Of a stretch of DNA of 64,000 nucleotides, positions 1 to 11,459 are shown piece by piece; position 1 is the stretch's first letter; each line of letters starts with the position of its first letter. The notes under the pieces were generated by a model that worked only from the letters and a program-made list of their open reading frames with translations, made no database searches and was not told where the DNA came from. The position numbers and the translations under genes were made by a program. Origin of the DNA: Trifolium pratense (lineage: Eukaryota; Streptophyta; Magnoliopsida; Fabales; Fabaceae); NCBI RefSeq assembly GCF_020283565.1, contig NC_060062.1, positions 59,722,409 through 59,786,408 on the forward strand, written 5' to 3'.

Positions 1-131
1 CACTGCTTCTTGACACATGATATCTGTGTCCAATCACTCACTCCTGTTCTTATGAATATCTCTATCACAACATGATCTGGAAGTTTCTCTATATCAATTA
101 TCTCTTTTGAGTTCTTCCTCTCCATACCCAA
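1..131 (-). CDS. F-box protein, second copy, start of exon 1 (cut by window edge)
   Basis: The bases match the F-box gene exon 1 at 16281-16411 almost base for base. By that alignment the start codon lies at 129-131 and the reading frame leaves the window at position 1. It encodes the N-terminal half of the F-box (EKLPDHVVIEIF). Such proteins recruit substrates to SCF ubiquitin ligases. Whether the rest of the gene exists lies outside the window. The upstream 200 bases also match, so the copy includes promoter sequence. Confidence 0.6.
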   Translation of the reverse strand, partial: MGMERKNSKEIIDIEKLPDHVVIEIFIRTGVSDWTQISCVKKQ

Positions 132-828
132 TCAATGGAGTACTTTCTATGTCTTTTGTTCATGTATGTATATAAGATGAATTGGCACGCATTCATTATT
201 TATTATGATATGATGATGGACATTGATTGGTTGATAAACAATTGAGTATTATTTATTTATTTATTTATTATTTGGGGATGCTGTCTGTTGCTTTTGCTAT
301 TTTACCACCAAACTACCAATTATTTTAATAAACGAGTAAGAATAAACGAGTCTCAGTGGTATCTCATTTATATACATAAAAATAGAATAAAATAAAAAAA
401 GATGCATAAAAATTAATCTCTAAGAATAAATTATAGATACCAATAGAGTTGACAAATTATTTTTTTTTTAAAGAAAATATAGGATGAGGAATGATGCTTC
501 ACATCGACACAAAAAAGACTTTGGAATTTTTATAGCATTTGTAAAATTATTTAGGATGAATAAGAAGAAAAAGCAAGCAGGAGGGTTTCCTTGTTGTGCG
601 GTGGCTATGAAAATTTCCACTCCGTTGTTTAGGGGGACTTTTGTCTGCTTGATTTTCTTTTGGTTTGGTAGTTTTCCTTTTATGTATTTTCGTACTTTGT
701 TATTCACTTGATGACATTGATATGTTCATCAAGGTCGTTGACCCGGCGCTAGAAACTATATATATTCCTCCTATGCAAATGAGTCATATACATTATATTT
801 TATTCTTAAAACATTACATCACCTCTTA

Positions 829-1197
829 GAGCATAAATATCGGTTACCTTTTTACGTTTCTACACTGATATAAATCAGACCATGTCAGAGTAACACCGAT
901 AATTACCTTTCATTGCCGTTCATAAAGTAAAGTACGTCCTTCTGCACATGGACGTATCTTAAGTGCCACATAGGAGGCATGTATTTGTTTTATTTTTTTT
1001 TTCTTTCCAACAATTGACAAACTATGTGAGAAATATTGTGGGCCATATGGGACCCATTTTAGAGTGTTTGATGAGTTGTATGGATATTTAGAAAATGTAG
1101 TTGAGTTGTTTAAATAATTAATAAGTGTAAAATAATATAAAAAATTAAGTGGGACTCATTTAAAGAACTTAAGTGAGTTCAATGGATGTGGGTGCTC
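829..1197. mobile_element. Tourist/Harbinger-type MITE
   Basis: This 369-bp insertion splits the duplicated V-ATPase promoter copy and is absent from the parent copy near 23030, so its edges are visible by comparison. It has short inverted ends (GAGCAT and GTGCTC) flanked by TTA on both sides (826-828 and 1198-1200), the 3-bp target type of PIF/Harbinger elements. It contains no coding sequence. Confidence 0.55.
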
Positions 1198-1813
1198 TTA
1201 CTTACTTAAAGGTGGTAGCATATGTAAGTATAAAACTCCCCTCACATTCACCGAAACAGAAGATATGTACTACCGAACAAAGATTGACTCTGATATGATA
1301 AGATCATATAGATGTATTTATTTATTTTGACCTCTTCAATTGTCACTCTAATTAATTATTAATAAAAAAAATTTACTTATGAATTATTATTATGAATAAA
1401 AGAGGAAAAACAAGTTGGGTGAATGAATAACACAAAGACAAAAGAATTCCAATCTAAGAGATGAATATAATTGAGTGAACATGACAATAAACTTGACCAA
1501 TAATGAATTGAAGAGTGAAATATGTATCTGACGACGTGGAGTGGAAGTAAGTATACATGTTTGGATGATATTTATTTATTTATTTTATTATAATAATAAT
1601 AATAATCTGAAAAATAAAATAAAATATAAAATAAATAATAAATAAGTAAATGAATTGAAGACGCACATGACACGTACATACATAGGGTTAGAAAATGAAA
1701 TGAGAGAGGAAAGAGCGTCCTCCAATCCAAATCCAGTTTTGGTATAGTACACGATACATGTGTCCGCACCCAATCATTTTTGTTTTGTTTATAAATAATA
1801 ATAATAATAATAA

Positions 1814-2385
1814 CTAGAACTTTGACCCATGTGGTGCATGGGTCTAATTAGATGTAATATGTAACAATAAAAAATAAAATACAAAAATTCTAAGAGCATT
1901 TTCAATAAAGAGTAGTATAGGTAATTTTATGGACTAATTATTCTATATTTGTTTTATGTGCTTATTTTATATTTTATATATTTTTTAAATAATTTTGGAC
2001 CCCCATCGTTTTGTTTACTTATTAAAAAAAATTGTTGATAACTAAAGGTTAAAAAATTGATGATAATTAAAAATTTAAAAAAAAATTAAAGACATAATCA
2101 AGAACATAAACTTAAGTAGACATCCATAAATAAATAAAAATTGTGATTAATTTCGTCGTTCAAATTTATTGAAAACAAAGTTAACATATTAAGATTCCTA
2201 AATTCTTTCATAATTGAAGCACATGTTTTAGCGGTTGAAAGGTTTTACTGTAAGTAAGAGATGCAGGTTCGATGACAAATATGTATTTTTTTAATATAAA
2301 GCTGCAATAAAAAGAAAGAAAAAATGAGAGGGGAAAAAAATTGGTTTAGGGTTAGCTTATGTTAGCAAGCTTATAATATAAGAGA
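1814..2385 (-). mobile_element. Short non-autonomous Helitron
   Basis: Read on the minus strand, the 3' end at 1814-1817 is CTAG, preceded by a hairpin at 1824-1844 (arms GACCCATG and CATGGGTC). The 5' end at 2385 reads TCTCTTATATTATAAGC. The flanks are A on one side and T on the other, as expected for Helitron insertion between A and T. No helicase coding is present. A GGTTCGA stretch near 2266 is also found in the neighbouring element. Confidence 0.55.
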
Positions 2386-3050
2386 TTATCGGTTTTTAAT
2401 TGTTTAAATTGTGCAATGAAAATTGATGGTGCTTAATAGTCGTATGAAATATTTCCTATGAAAGTTGATGGAACTTAACACTTTGTGGACATAATTTAAA
2501 TCACAATTGGTCTGCTGGTGCATATTGTATCAATTGATCATCGGTTAATATTAAATCTACAATGTTAAAATCAAAATAATGAATGTGATTAGTGACATGA
2601 CTATGGTTGTGTTTGGTTGTATTGCAAAAAAAATTGATTTAGCAAATTAAGTTTGATAATAACTTTCCAAATTACACGTGATAATAACTTTCCAAATCTC
2701 ACATGATAATTATTCTCTAAATTTATGATCCGGTAGAAAAAAAATCATTGATCAGGAAAGACATAAAAATATTTCGTGATGAATAATATAGTCAACAATA
2801 ATTTTGATATGGTATACTTTTAAAATTGATGGTGCTTATCAATTATTGCACATAATTTTATTCACAATTGGTATACTTGCCATAGTGGTTGAAAATATTG
2901 CCTTGCACTAAAGGGTTGCGGGTTCGAATCCTAGTCAAGACAAAATTGTATTATTTTTTAATAAAAATTGCAAGATAAAATGGAGGGAAAACGAGAAAAT
3001 AAATTAGGGTTTAGGGTTTACGTGTGTATACAAGCTTATAATATAAAAGA
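2386..3050 (-). mobile_element. Helitron-related segment sharing the same 5' end type
   Basis: A second 5'-type end lies at 3050 (minus strand TCTTTTATATTATAAGC), and the interior resembles the preceding element (AGGGTTTAGGGTTTA tract, GGTTCGAATCC motif near 2930). I could not find its own CTRR 3' end. The shorter element may be nested in it, or the two may share the 3' end at 1814. AT-rich, no coding sequence seen. Confidence 0.4.
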
Positions 3051-3831
3051 TGTATAATTACCAATTTAAATTTTAATATGTATATTTTTTCATAAAAGAT
3101 AAAACAAAATTATTAACATACCCATCTCTCATAATATCCATCGGTTAAGATAATTTTTAAAAATAAAACTAGAATTCTGTAGAACTTCTGATTTAACTAA
3201 TAAAAAAATATAAAGTAATTAATTTTTTTAATGAGAACACACCATCATCTCTCTCTATTTCTGCAATGTTTGCCTCTCACAAGATGCTTAATTCCATGGA
3301 TGACATCAATTTTTCTCCCCTTTAATTCAATTTTTAGGTTGTCAAAATTTGCAATTTTTCATTTGTGTTCTTGGTTGAAGCTTTCATTGATGTTCACCAT
3401 TGTTCCTCCCTCACCTTCTCTTTCACCAGATTTGCAAATCTAAGGAGAAACTGTTCCAAAGAATTAAAAAAAAATTGAAGCTTGAGGAAAAGAAAATATA
3501 TTTGTCAACAACCTTTGAGTTGCAGGTGACGAGGTTAAAGAAGGAGGAAGTTTGATTTGCTTGTTTATATTAAGGGCAATACGGGAATAAAGTGAAAATC
3601 TCTAATTGTCCTCCAACAGTACCCACAGAATCGATTTGCTTCACCATAGAAGCTAGGAATCCTGACTTCACTTGAAATCGATTTTGGGTAGTTAGAAGCG
3701 ATTTTGCATCAAACACCTTAAAAAAAGGAAAACTTGCGTTTGGCCCTTTTGCCGGTCTCAACGCGGAACCAAACATACGCATAGTAGATAGTAGATGTCA
3801 AAAAGATCCGAACTCATTCGAAAGCCTGACA
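3051..3831. other. Non-coding flank upstream of the duplicated gene
   Basis: AT-rich spacer. The last 40 bases before 3832 (from about 3796) are homologous to coding sequence at 4988-5024 in the second repeat copy, so this stretch is the untranslated leader of the gene at 3832. Nothing else recognisable. Confidence 0.4.
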
Positions 3832-6040
3832 ATGGAATCTGAACGAAAACGAAAGCTCATACACAGACCTCCATTCTCTGATTGCACCAATACTTCTTCT
3901 TTTGTTCCCCCCAAACTAACCAAATACAAACCTTCTGATTCTTTTCCTGTATTAAAAAATCTTTCCACCAAATCGATCTCTACTATCGACCCCGTTGCCA
4001 TAAATCTCGATGACGCTGCAAACCCTAACTCTTCTCCATCAAACTTTCTTTCAACGCCTTCGCCTGAAAAGTCGTCTATTCCTGGTACGTTGAATTGTTA
4101 ACTGTTTGATTGGTTTGAAGTGTTTTTCAATTTTAGTTCCCAATTTTTACGTGAATGATTTGTTTGTGGTACTTATTTTGCAAATTAGGATTAATTTTAG
4201 TTTATCTCTAAAGTTTTTTTGTATAGCTATAAATTATGATTTGTGGGTTAAAAATGCTATAGGCATCGGATGTGTTTGAATTAACTTATGAGAAACAGAT
4301 TCAGGGTCCGTTTGGGTTGACCTATTTTTGAGCTTATGCAACACATTTTATGCAAATAAATAAGCTTTTAGGTATTATTCATAAGTTTGTCAAGGTAGTT
4401 TATGAAAAAAAAAAAACAGCTTATGAAGATATACTTTTCGTTAGAGAGAACTTATGAATTAAGATAAAAAGTATAAGCTATTTTTTATAAGCTAAAAAAT
4501 AAGTCAATCCAAACGGGCCCTTAAACTTACTTGCATGTTTAAGCACTTGACAGAGTGTTTTGTAGAACTTATGGAAACAGCATAAATGATAAGTACTTAT
4601 GGTTTGTATAAGAGCTTAATTGAGTTGTTTATATCAACAGTTTGGTGGTTTGACATAGTTGTTTTTGATATTGTGAAATGTGTTGCAGTTATGAAGAGAT
4701 TGGAAACTTAGATGTTGAGTTCCTTGATATTGCACTGACAAAATTTGTTTTGATAACTTGGATGTGTTAATTTTGCTAAATTCATGCTTCTTGTTCTTTT
4801 ACTTCAGAGACTGTTGATCTCGAAGCTTCTGGGAATATTTCTAGATCCTATGGCCGAAGATATTCGTCAAATAAAATGATTGACAAACAGAAGGAAGTTC
4901 CTACAAGTAGCGTGCCCAGTAAAAGTAAGGATAAGGATGAGGATGAAGTCAGTCTTGCAAATAGTGAGCCTATTAAATTTCAACAACAATGTCAAAAAGA
5001 TCCCAACTCATTCGAAAACCTAACAATGGAATCTGAACGAAAACGAAAGCTCACACACAGATCTCCATTGTCTGATTGCACCAATACTTCTGCTTCTTCT
5101 GTTCCCTCTAAATCAACCAAATACAAATCTTCCGATTCTTCCCCTGTATTCAAAAATCTTTCCACCAAGTCGTTCTCTACTATCAACCCCGTTGTCGTAA
5201 ATCTTGATGACACTGCAAACCCTAACTCTTCTCCATCAAACTTTCTCTCAACGCCTTTGCCCGAAAAATCGTCTATTCGCGGTATGTTGAATTTTTAACT
5301 GTTTGGTTAGTTTGAAGTGTTTTTCAATTTTAGTTCCCAATTTTCATGTGAATGATTTGTTTGTGGTACTTATTTAGCAGATTGGGGTTAATTTTAGTTT
5401 ATCTCTAAAGTATTTTGTATAGCTAATGATTTGTGGGTTAAAATGATAAAGACATGTGATGTGTTTGGGTTGTCTTATGAGAAATGAATTTGGCCTTATA
5501 TGCATGGTTAAGTGTTTTTTAGAACTTGAGGACACAATGTATACGATAAGTTGTTTAGGTTGTATAAGCACTTAAATAATCTGTTTATATAAACAGGCTG
5601 GTGGTTTGAAATAGTTGTTTTTGATATTGTGAAGATTCACGGTCAAATACAATGTAGCAGCCATGCAGTTTATGTATTTTCGATCGCGATGGTGTTATGA
5701 TTACGAAGACATTGGAGACTTAGATGTCGAGTTCCTTGATATTGCATTCACACAATTTGTTTTGATAGCCTGGATATAGTTAGTGGTATTAATTTTTTAT
5801 TTTTCATGTTGTGTTAATCTTGTTGAATTTGTGGTTTTTGTTCTTTTCCTTCAGAGTTTATGGATCTCGAAGATTCTGAGAAGAAACCTATAGGCTACCG
5901 CCGAAGATATTCTTCAAATAAAAGGAAGGATGAAGAGAAGGAAATGGTCATTCCTACAAGTAGCGGTGCGCCCTTTAAAAGGAAGGATAAAGGAAAGGAT
6001 GTGGTCAATCTTGCAAATAGTGAGCCCATTAAAATGAAAG
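3796..6040 (+). repeat. Tandem duplication of about 1.1 kb inside the gene
   Basis: Copy A (about 3796-4987) and copy B (about 4988-6040) align through leader, exon, intron and the next exon. Shared landmarks are MESERKRKL, the intron start TTTTCAATTTTAGTTCCCAA, the intron end with GAGTTCCTTGATATTGCA, and GCCGAAGATATTC. The junction near 4987 fuses the end of one repeated exon to what was leader in copy A. Copy A has a 217-bp MITE that copy B lacks. Confidence 0.85.
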
Positions 6041-7367
6041 ATAAAGGGAAAGACACAGTCTTTTCAGGAAGTAGCATGTTCATGGATCAATCGAAGGAAG
6101 CTGGAAATAGCACGTCCCATAAAAGGAAGGATATAGGAGAGGAACATGACATTCCTTCAAGTAGCACGCCCATTTCGAGTGTCTCTAATACTAGGTAATC
6201 ATCCCTCTCATTAACATAGTGGTAGATAGTGTTGATATGCAAGTGGTGTAAGTTTAAGGACCTGAGGAATGCTAGGAACACTCTCTAATTGGTTGAAATC
6301 AATGTGGATCTCTCACTTTGGAAATAGATCCCACATGTGTTTCACCCAATTAGAGAGTGAGTGTTAGAGAGAGTGTTGAAAAGAGTGTTACTAGCACTTT
6401 TCTTAAGGACCAATTGTTAAGGAAAAATAGGAATGGGCTGTTTCATATTTAGGAAATTGGGTATAAAAGAAAATTGTTAACCTTATGATGGACCTGATAT
6501 CATAATTTTTATCATTTAAAGGAATTCTCTTGACATATTATGGTGTTGTTTTGTGCTGTGAGTACTGGCTGTATTATGCGTGGCTGTATTATGCGTTGTT
6601 TGTGGATCTTGATTTAACGCATGAAGCCTTTATTTTATTAGACATGTCTTCCATTCATCAAGTATGATGGGGTTCAAACTATTGAGATAAGTTATAGAGA
6701 ATTGTACAAGTACATTATAGGTATCAAGATTTATTGATTTTTTAAAAAACCTAAAATTCGACAGCCTAATGATTAGTCTTCAACTCTTCATAGTGCACTA
6801 ATTTTCCACAGATGTAAAATTGTTTCTGGTCTGGTTTTGATGTTGAATATTAACCTTGGGCTATTGTGTGTTCCTTTTTCATAAAAATGCAGAGAGAAAA
6901 CTGATGGGTTTGAACGTGCAAATCCACCCAAGGCCAAGGCATTTTCAGCCCCTTGTACAAAGGTACATAACTTTAAGTTTCTGCATGTCTTGTGTGCATC
7001 CCAAATTCTCTGTTTTTACTGATTAGTGCAGTTTTTACTGATTAGTGCAGTATAGTCTCTGAAATGATTATTAAGTGGAAGTAGAGTGTGTCATTTCCTT
7101 ATACTTTTTAGCTTCATACACACTTTTCCCCCTATTTGCATACTTCTTGTTTCCAAATTACAAGTTCCATCATGTCACACTCACACTAGATATTTTGCAA
7201 TTATTTGATGCTTCTTTGCTGTGAATTTTCAGAAGGATCGTGTCAAGTCTTCAAAAAATGGTGCGTTAGTAGACGTTTATCCCGACCTACAAGATTATGT
7301 CAAGGAATGGAATGTTTACTTTAAAGAGATTGATGATTTTGAAATGTTAGTGGAGGAGGTTGATTAG
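3832..7367 (+). CDS. Nuclear basic protein with acidic YF-x-E-x-DDF tail, possibly sororin-like
   Basis: Five exons with GT-AG borders join in frame to 423 residues: 3832-4084, 4808-5281, 5855-6194, 6893-6962 and 7233-7367. The protein is rich in Lys, Ser and Asp, with KRK-type basic clusters (MESERKRKL, SNKRKDEEKE) that fit nuclear location. The short C-terminus has an acidic aromatic patch (WNVYFKEIDDFEMLVEE) that reminds me of plant sororin, the cohesin-protecting factor; this is a family impression, not a proven match. Exon 2 contains a second copy of exon 1, and exon 3 repeats the first part of exon 2, so the protein carries a tandem duplication. The start at 3832 is the first ATG of the repeated block. 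No stop codon interrupts the model. Confidence 0.6.
4304..4520. mobile_element. MITE in intron 1 with GGGTCCGTTTGGG ends
   Basis: The 217-bp element has inverted ends GGGTCCGTTTGGGTTGAC and GTCAATCCAAACGGGCCC, and its inner parts are also complementary (AGCTTATG / ATAAGCT). The flanking triplets are TCA and TTA, an imperfect TWA target. The matching place in the second intron copy (about 5495) is an empty site, so the element arrived after the duplication or was lost from copy B. Confidence 0.65.
6263..6402. mobile_element. 140-bp MITE with 9-bp target duplication
   Basis: The ends TGAGGAATGCTAGGAACACT and the complement of the right end (GAAAAGTGCTAGTAACACTC) pair, and the inside folds back on CTCTAATTGG / CCAATTAGAG. 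The 9-bp duplication TTAAGGACC stands on both sides (6254-6262 and 6403-6411). A 9-bp target suggests a Mutator-like source. It sits in intron 3 of the gene at 3832. Confidence 0.65.
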
Positions 7368-8776
7368 TGATACCTAGAAAAGTGGAAAGTTATTGATGAA
7401 TTTGAACTGTCAAAAGTGGAGATTATATATTTCGATAGCCACGAGCTTGGAGCTTCTTTTTTGTGGAAGGTTGTATAGTTGTGATATTATTGGTTTTTTT
7501 TTCTTTCTTTTTCACAATGAATTATTACCTTAGCGTCACATTTCTAACAAAATAAGTAAATGTTAAGTTCTTAATAGTATTTGTAGGAGGCCACGGTGGA
7601 AGTTGAAGTTAAAATTGTGTAATACTACACATAATGAGTACTTATGCATTTCTCTTGTTTAACTTGTAAATTACTACTAGTTCTATTTATTGAAGTTAAA
7701 ATTGTGTAATACTTGCACAGAACAAACAAGGTTCTATTTTTATCCGGTGAACACTCTTCACTTCCAACTCAGAACCTTTATTTCGTCGACTATTTCTCTA
7801 GAATTCTTGATAATGTTGTTAAAAATCCCTAATTACAATACAAATCCGATCTTACTTTATTAGAATGTCATGACATGTTGAGCATTTGAGCTTATGCTTT
7901 TAATATTAAACCTATAATATTAGCAATAATTTATGCCATACATTAATGTAAAGTCAACAATAAAGATTTTTTTTTTTTAACAGCAAAATATATTATTAAA
8001 ATTAACCGGTCTCCGTATAGAGTTAACTATCAAAGAAATTTACTGATCATTAACTATTGACAGTCAACTCTAAAGAGTTAACTATCAATAAGTATTTATT
8101 TTAGTGTTATTTTACAAAAAAATATTCATTGTGGCTGTAAATTTTGTTTGGACAAGTTTAACATTAAGAATTTGAATAAACCTACGACTTAATTAAAGAA
8201 AACTTCTAAAAATAAGTTTATAGTGTTAATTATCACTTCGTCTACAAGAGGTAAAAAAAACTCCAAAACTATCTATCAACTTTAGTTTCACACTTTTAGG
8301 TACAAATTTACCCTTAAAACAAATTTCTTTGTACATAATATTTTTTTTTTTTATTTTAAAATGCATCAAGAAATTTTGCAAATAAATTTAAATAATATAG
8401 ATATTATAAAGTTGTCACAGACTTAAAACATAACACTATGATACACAATAGAAAAAATTATGATATACAAACACATTTATATTTGTCTTCCCGTTACTTC
8501 AAATTGCATGATCATACATATTGCATGAATTAAATCGTATTCAAATTCATGATTACAAAAGTGAAACTGTTGTATGATTGCAAACAAGTAGTTGAATTCA
8601 TTTGGAACAATTGTGTGAATCTACTAAATGTATGATCATAAATACTTTATCAGTTGAATGGATTAAATTAACTGAAAAAATCTTGTGGTAAGTGTGAGGT
8701 GAATTAAGTCCGACATTGTTTAGAAAAAGGGAGGTTGAACACATTATTAGTGATATGACCCATAAATTTAATACCT
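7368..8776. other. 3' flank and AT-rich spacer
   Basis: Holds the 3' untranslated region of the gene at 3832 and low-complexity AT-rich DNA. No gene, RNA or transposon end was recognised here. Confidence 0.4.
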
Positions 8777-8779
8777 TAA

Positions 8780-9796
8780 GGGTCCGTTTGGTGCGCAGAA
8801 TAAGGCGACAGGATAGGATAAAACTATCATATCCTGTTTAAATCTCTTGTTTGTTGCACCAAGAGGAAAAGATAAATCTAACCTATTACTAATCCTATCC
8901 TATTACTCCTTTGTTATTTTAATCCTTATTTTTTGGTGGGTTAGCAACCTCATAGGATAGAGCTAACACGCTTATTGTTTCTATTCCACAGGAAACCTTC
9001 GATTCCCACTCTCTACCAACATCGTATTTTTTTTTATTTTATTTTTTACTCCACTGTCATTCATTCTCTGTACCAACCTCCTCTTCTCTCTCGATCCATC
9101 GTTCGTTTGCTGCAACTATCACTGTCATCTTCTTCTCTACAATCAATTCAATTTCCTGCACCTTCCTTCCTATTCCACCATGTTACAATCCACAATTAAT
9201 TTGCAACAACCTCTTTTCTCTCAACTCCACCTTCTTTCATGTAACAATCCAAAATTGATTTGCTTCTAATCATCAAAGGATTTGTTTCTCAGAGATTGAA
9301 TCGGTTTGTTTTTGTGAATTAGTATTCATATGCTTCTAATTCCTAATTAGTCTCTGATCTTGTTTTTCGGTTCCTAAGTTTGCTCTATTGTTGATTTGGA
9401 AAAAAATTTGTGTTGTTGTTGTAACCATGAATAAATTGTGCTCCTGTTCCTAAAAAAAAATAATTATTTTTTGTTTTCTATAAAAAGTTACATTTTGATT
9501 GATTCTTTATTAATTTGTAATGTCAATTAAAAATATAATAATTTATTTATTTTAAAAATATGTATTTGTTTCACTAATATAATTTGGGTATTTAAATATA
9601 TATAATAGATATTTTATTGTCAATATTAAGTTGCACCAAACACATGACAAGATAATATAATGCTATCCGATTTTTTATCCGGTGTGCTCCAAACACATGA
9701 CATGATATATGTTTATCCTGTTACTATCCTATCATTTCCTTATCCAGCTTCTTATCATATCGTATCTCCATCCTATCCTGTGCACCAAACGGGCCC
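8780..9796. mobile_element. 1-kb Tourist/Harbinger-type non-autonomous element
   Basis: Inverted ends GGGTCCGTTTGGTGC and GCACCAAACGGGCCC bound 1017 bp, with the target triplet TAA at 8777-8779 and 9797-9799. Sub-terminal repeats of GATAGGAT/ATCCTATCC occur at both ends. No transposase frame is visible; the internal pyrimidine-rich open stretch near 9000 is not gene-like. The TWA target and GGSC-type end fit PIF/Harbinger. Confidence 0.7.
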
Positions 9797-10041
9797 TAAG
9801 ATATTTTGTAAAAAGTGGTGACCAACTCACCTGTAGTCCAAGAATGATCCTCGGATGCCCCTCGTGACCCTGCAAAAAAAAAACTCTCCAATAGAAGAAA
9901 AGAATTATTAGTGTATAAGTGTATGATCCCAGATACCCTCGTGACCTAGAAAAAAAACCTCTTCAACGGAACAAAAGAGTTATTAGTGTATAGGTTGTAC
10001 AAATTGTATGATCATTAAAATTAAAATTGACTACAAATATA

Positions 10042-10336
10042 CTCCCTCCGGTCCTTTTTATAAGGAACACTTAGGGCAAAAAATTTGGTCCTTTTTATAA
10101 GAAACTTTGACCAATTTTCAAATGTTTTAAATGTTCAATTTCACTTATGCCCTTATTTATTATGAGAGGGAATTTAAAAATAAGTAAGTTAGTTGAATAA
10201 AGAGTAATTAAATAAGGGTATACATGGAATAAATTAAAATTTATAAGAGTATTAAATGAAAATAACTATGTTAAACGTGCTTCATTGGTCTGTGTGATTT
10301 TTTCAAAGTGTTCCTTATAATAAGGACCGGAGGGAG
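10042..10336. mobile_element. Stowaway-type MITE (CTCCCTCCG ends)
   Basis: The 295-bp element begins CTCCCTCCGGTCC and ends GGACCGGAGGGAG, with the dinucleotide TA on both sides (10040-10041, 10337-10338). Sub-terminal TTATAAGGAACACTT / AAGTGTTCCTTATAA also pair. These are hallmarks of Tc1/mariner-derived Stowaway elements in plants. Confidence 0.85.
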
Positions 10337-10538
10337 TACTTTTTATTTAAGGAGCAAACAATGAATATTCAAAAAACATAGTGACACAATAGCAAATTTA
10401 ATCAAATATCTATCGACAAATTTGTGACACTAGCAGTTGCAAGAAACTTTTTTTTTAAGAAAAGAATCAATATCCGACTTAAAGGCGACTAAATTGATTG
10501 ACACCAATTTAGGCTGTTGAGGAGGAGTCACACTGGAT

Positions 10539-11448
10539 GAACTTTTCTCTCCCGACCCCCCTCATTTATTTTCTACCCCCAAAAATCTCATTTTGCCCCT
10601 TGCGGTATGAAAAAATTTTGCCAACAAACTTCGGTTTATATAAACCGAAGTTTTTAAACATGGAAAAAAAATTCGGTTTATATAAACCGAAATAACATAT
10701 ACCCCCCAAAAAGAAGGAAAATTTATGCGAAAATTCGTGTAGAGCTACCTGTGGTAAATTTAGCATATCTCTCTGAATATAGGTCGTATGCTAATGATTT
10801 TTAATCCAGTGTAAAGAAGACAAAATTTACTACAAGATTGACACCGGAATTATTAAATTTCATTAAGTATAGTATGAGAAAATCTACCTACAAGTTTGAG
10901 AAAAGTTTCTATAAAATGTTGTAGAGATACCTGTGGTAAATTTATCATAACTCTCTGAATATAAGTCGTATGCTAATGAGTTTTAATCCAGTTTAAATAA
11001 GACAAAATTTAATACAAGATTGACACCGGAATTGTTAAATTTCATTAAGTATAGTATGAGAAAATCTACCTACAAGTTTGAGAAAAGTTTATGCTCTGTT
11101 TCTGTACCAGTACCCATTATTTGGTCAAACTGAACCAATTGGATAGTTAACCCTCAAAACAAAAATTATATTTGTATTCTTGACACCCTAAGCTTTCCAA
11201 TGAGTGGTCGTTTACTCAAATCGGACATCGTTTAGTATTTCAAATAAATTGTGGAAGTTGAGGGTCTCATGCAGAATTTATGCAGGAAAGCTGAAAAAAA
11301 ATTTGGAACACAATATTTCGGTTTATATAAACCGAATTTTTTTAGCATGACAAAAAAATTCGGTTCGTATAAACCGAAGTACCTCCCAAGGGCAAAAACG
11401 AAAATTCAGGGGGTAGTAAAGAAATGAGGGGGGTCGGGAGAGAAACCA
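10539..11448. mobile_element. Mutator-type MITE with palindromic sub-ends
   Basis: The 910-bp element is flanked by an 11-bp duplication TCACACTGGAT (10528-10538, 11449-11459). Its ends pair over about 45 bases (TCTCTCCCGACCCCCCTCAT against ATGAGGGGGGTCGGGAGAGA). Near each end are two copies of the palindrome CGGTTTATATAAACCG (about 10633, 10677, 11322 and, with one or two changes, 11360). The middle contains a direct repeat of about 155 bp (about 10745-10910 and 10920-11095). There is no open frame of note, so it is non-autonomous. Confidence 0.7.
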
Positions 11449-11459
11449 TCACACTGGAT

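Larger units (their letters stand above)
1..1812. repeat. Condensed duplicate of the F-box to V-ATPase interval
   Basis: Bases 1-329 match 16281-16605 nearly perfectly. Bases about 340-372 resemble a stretch near 17640-17672 inside the fibrillin gene (shared core CAGTGGTATCTCATTT). Bases about 640-1812 match 22843-23640, the V-ATPase A promoter, except for a 369-bp insertion at 829-1197. The order and orientation are those of the parent interval, but the fibrillin exons and the tRNA gene are missing. The match stops inside an (AAT)n run that borders a Helitron end. I read this as a segmental duplicate that later lost its middle. Confidence 0.75.

Noticed and set aside
3570..3782. Minus-strand open frame before the duplicated gene
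   Set aside because: No domain, overlaps the leader of the gene at 3832, and looks like MITE debris (ACCAAACATACGC near 3768).
8975..9199. Pyrimidine-rich open frame of 74 codons
   Set aside because: Inside a Tourist-type element, Ser/Leu/Phe-biased, with no recognisable family.
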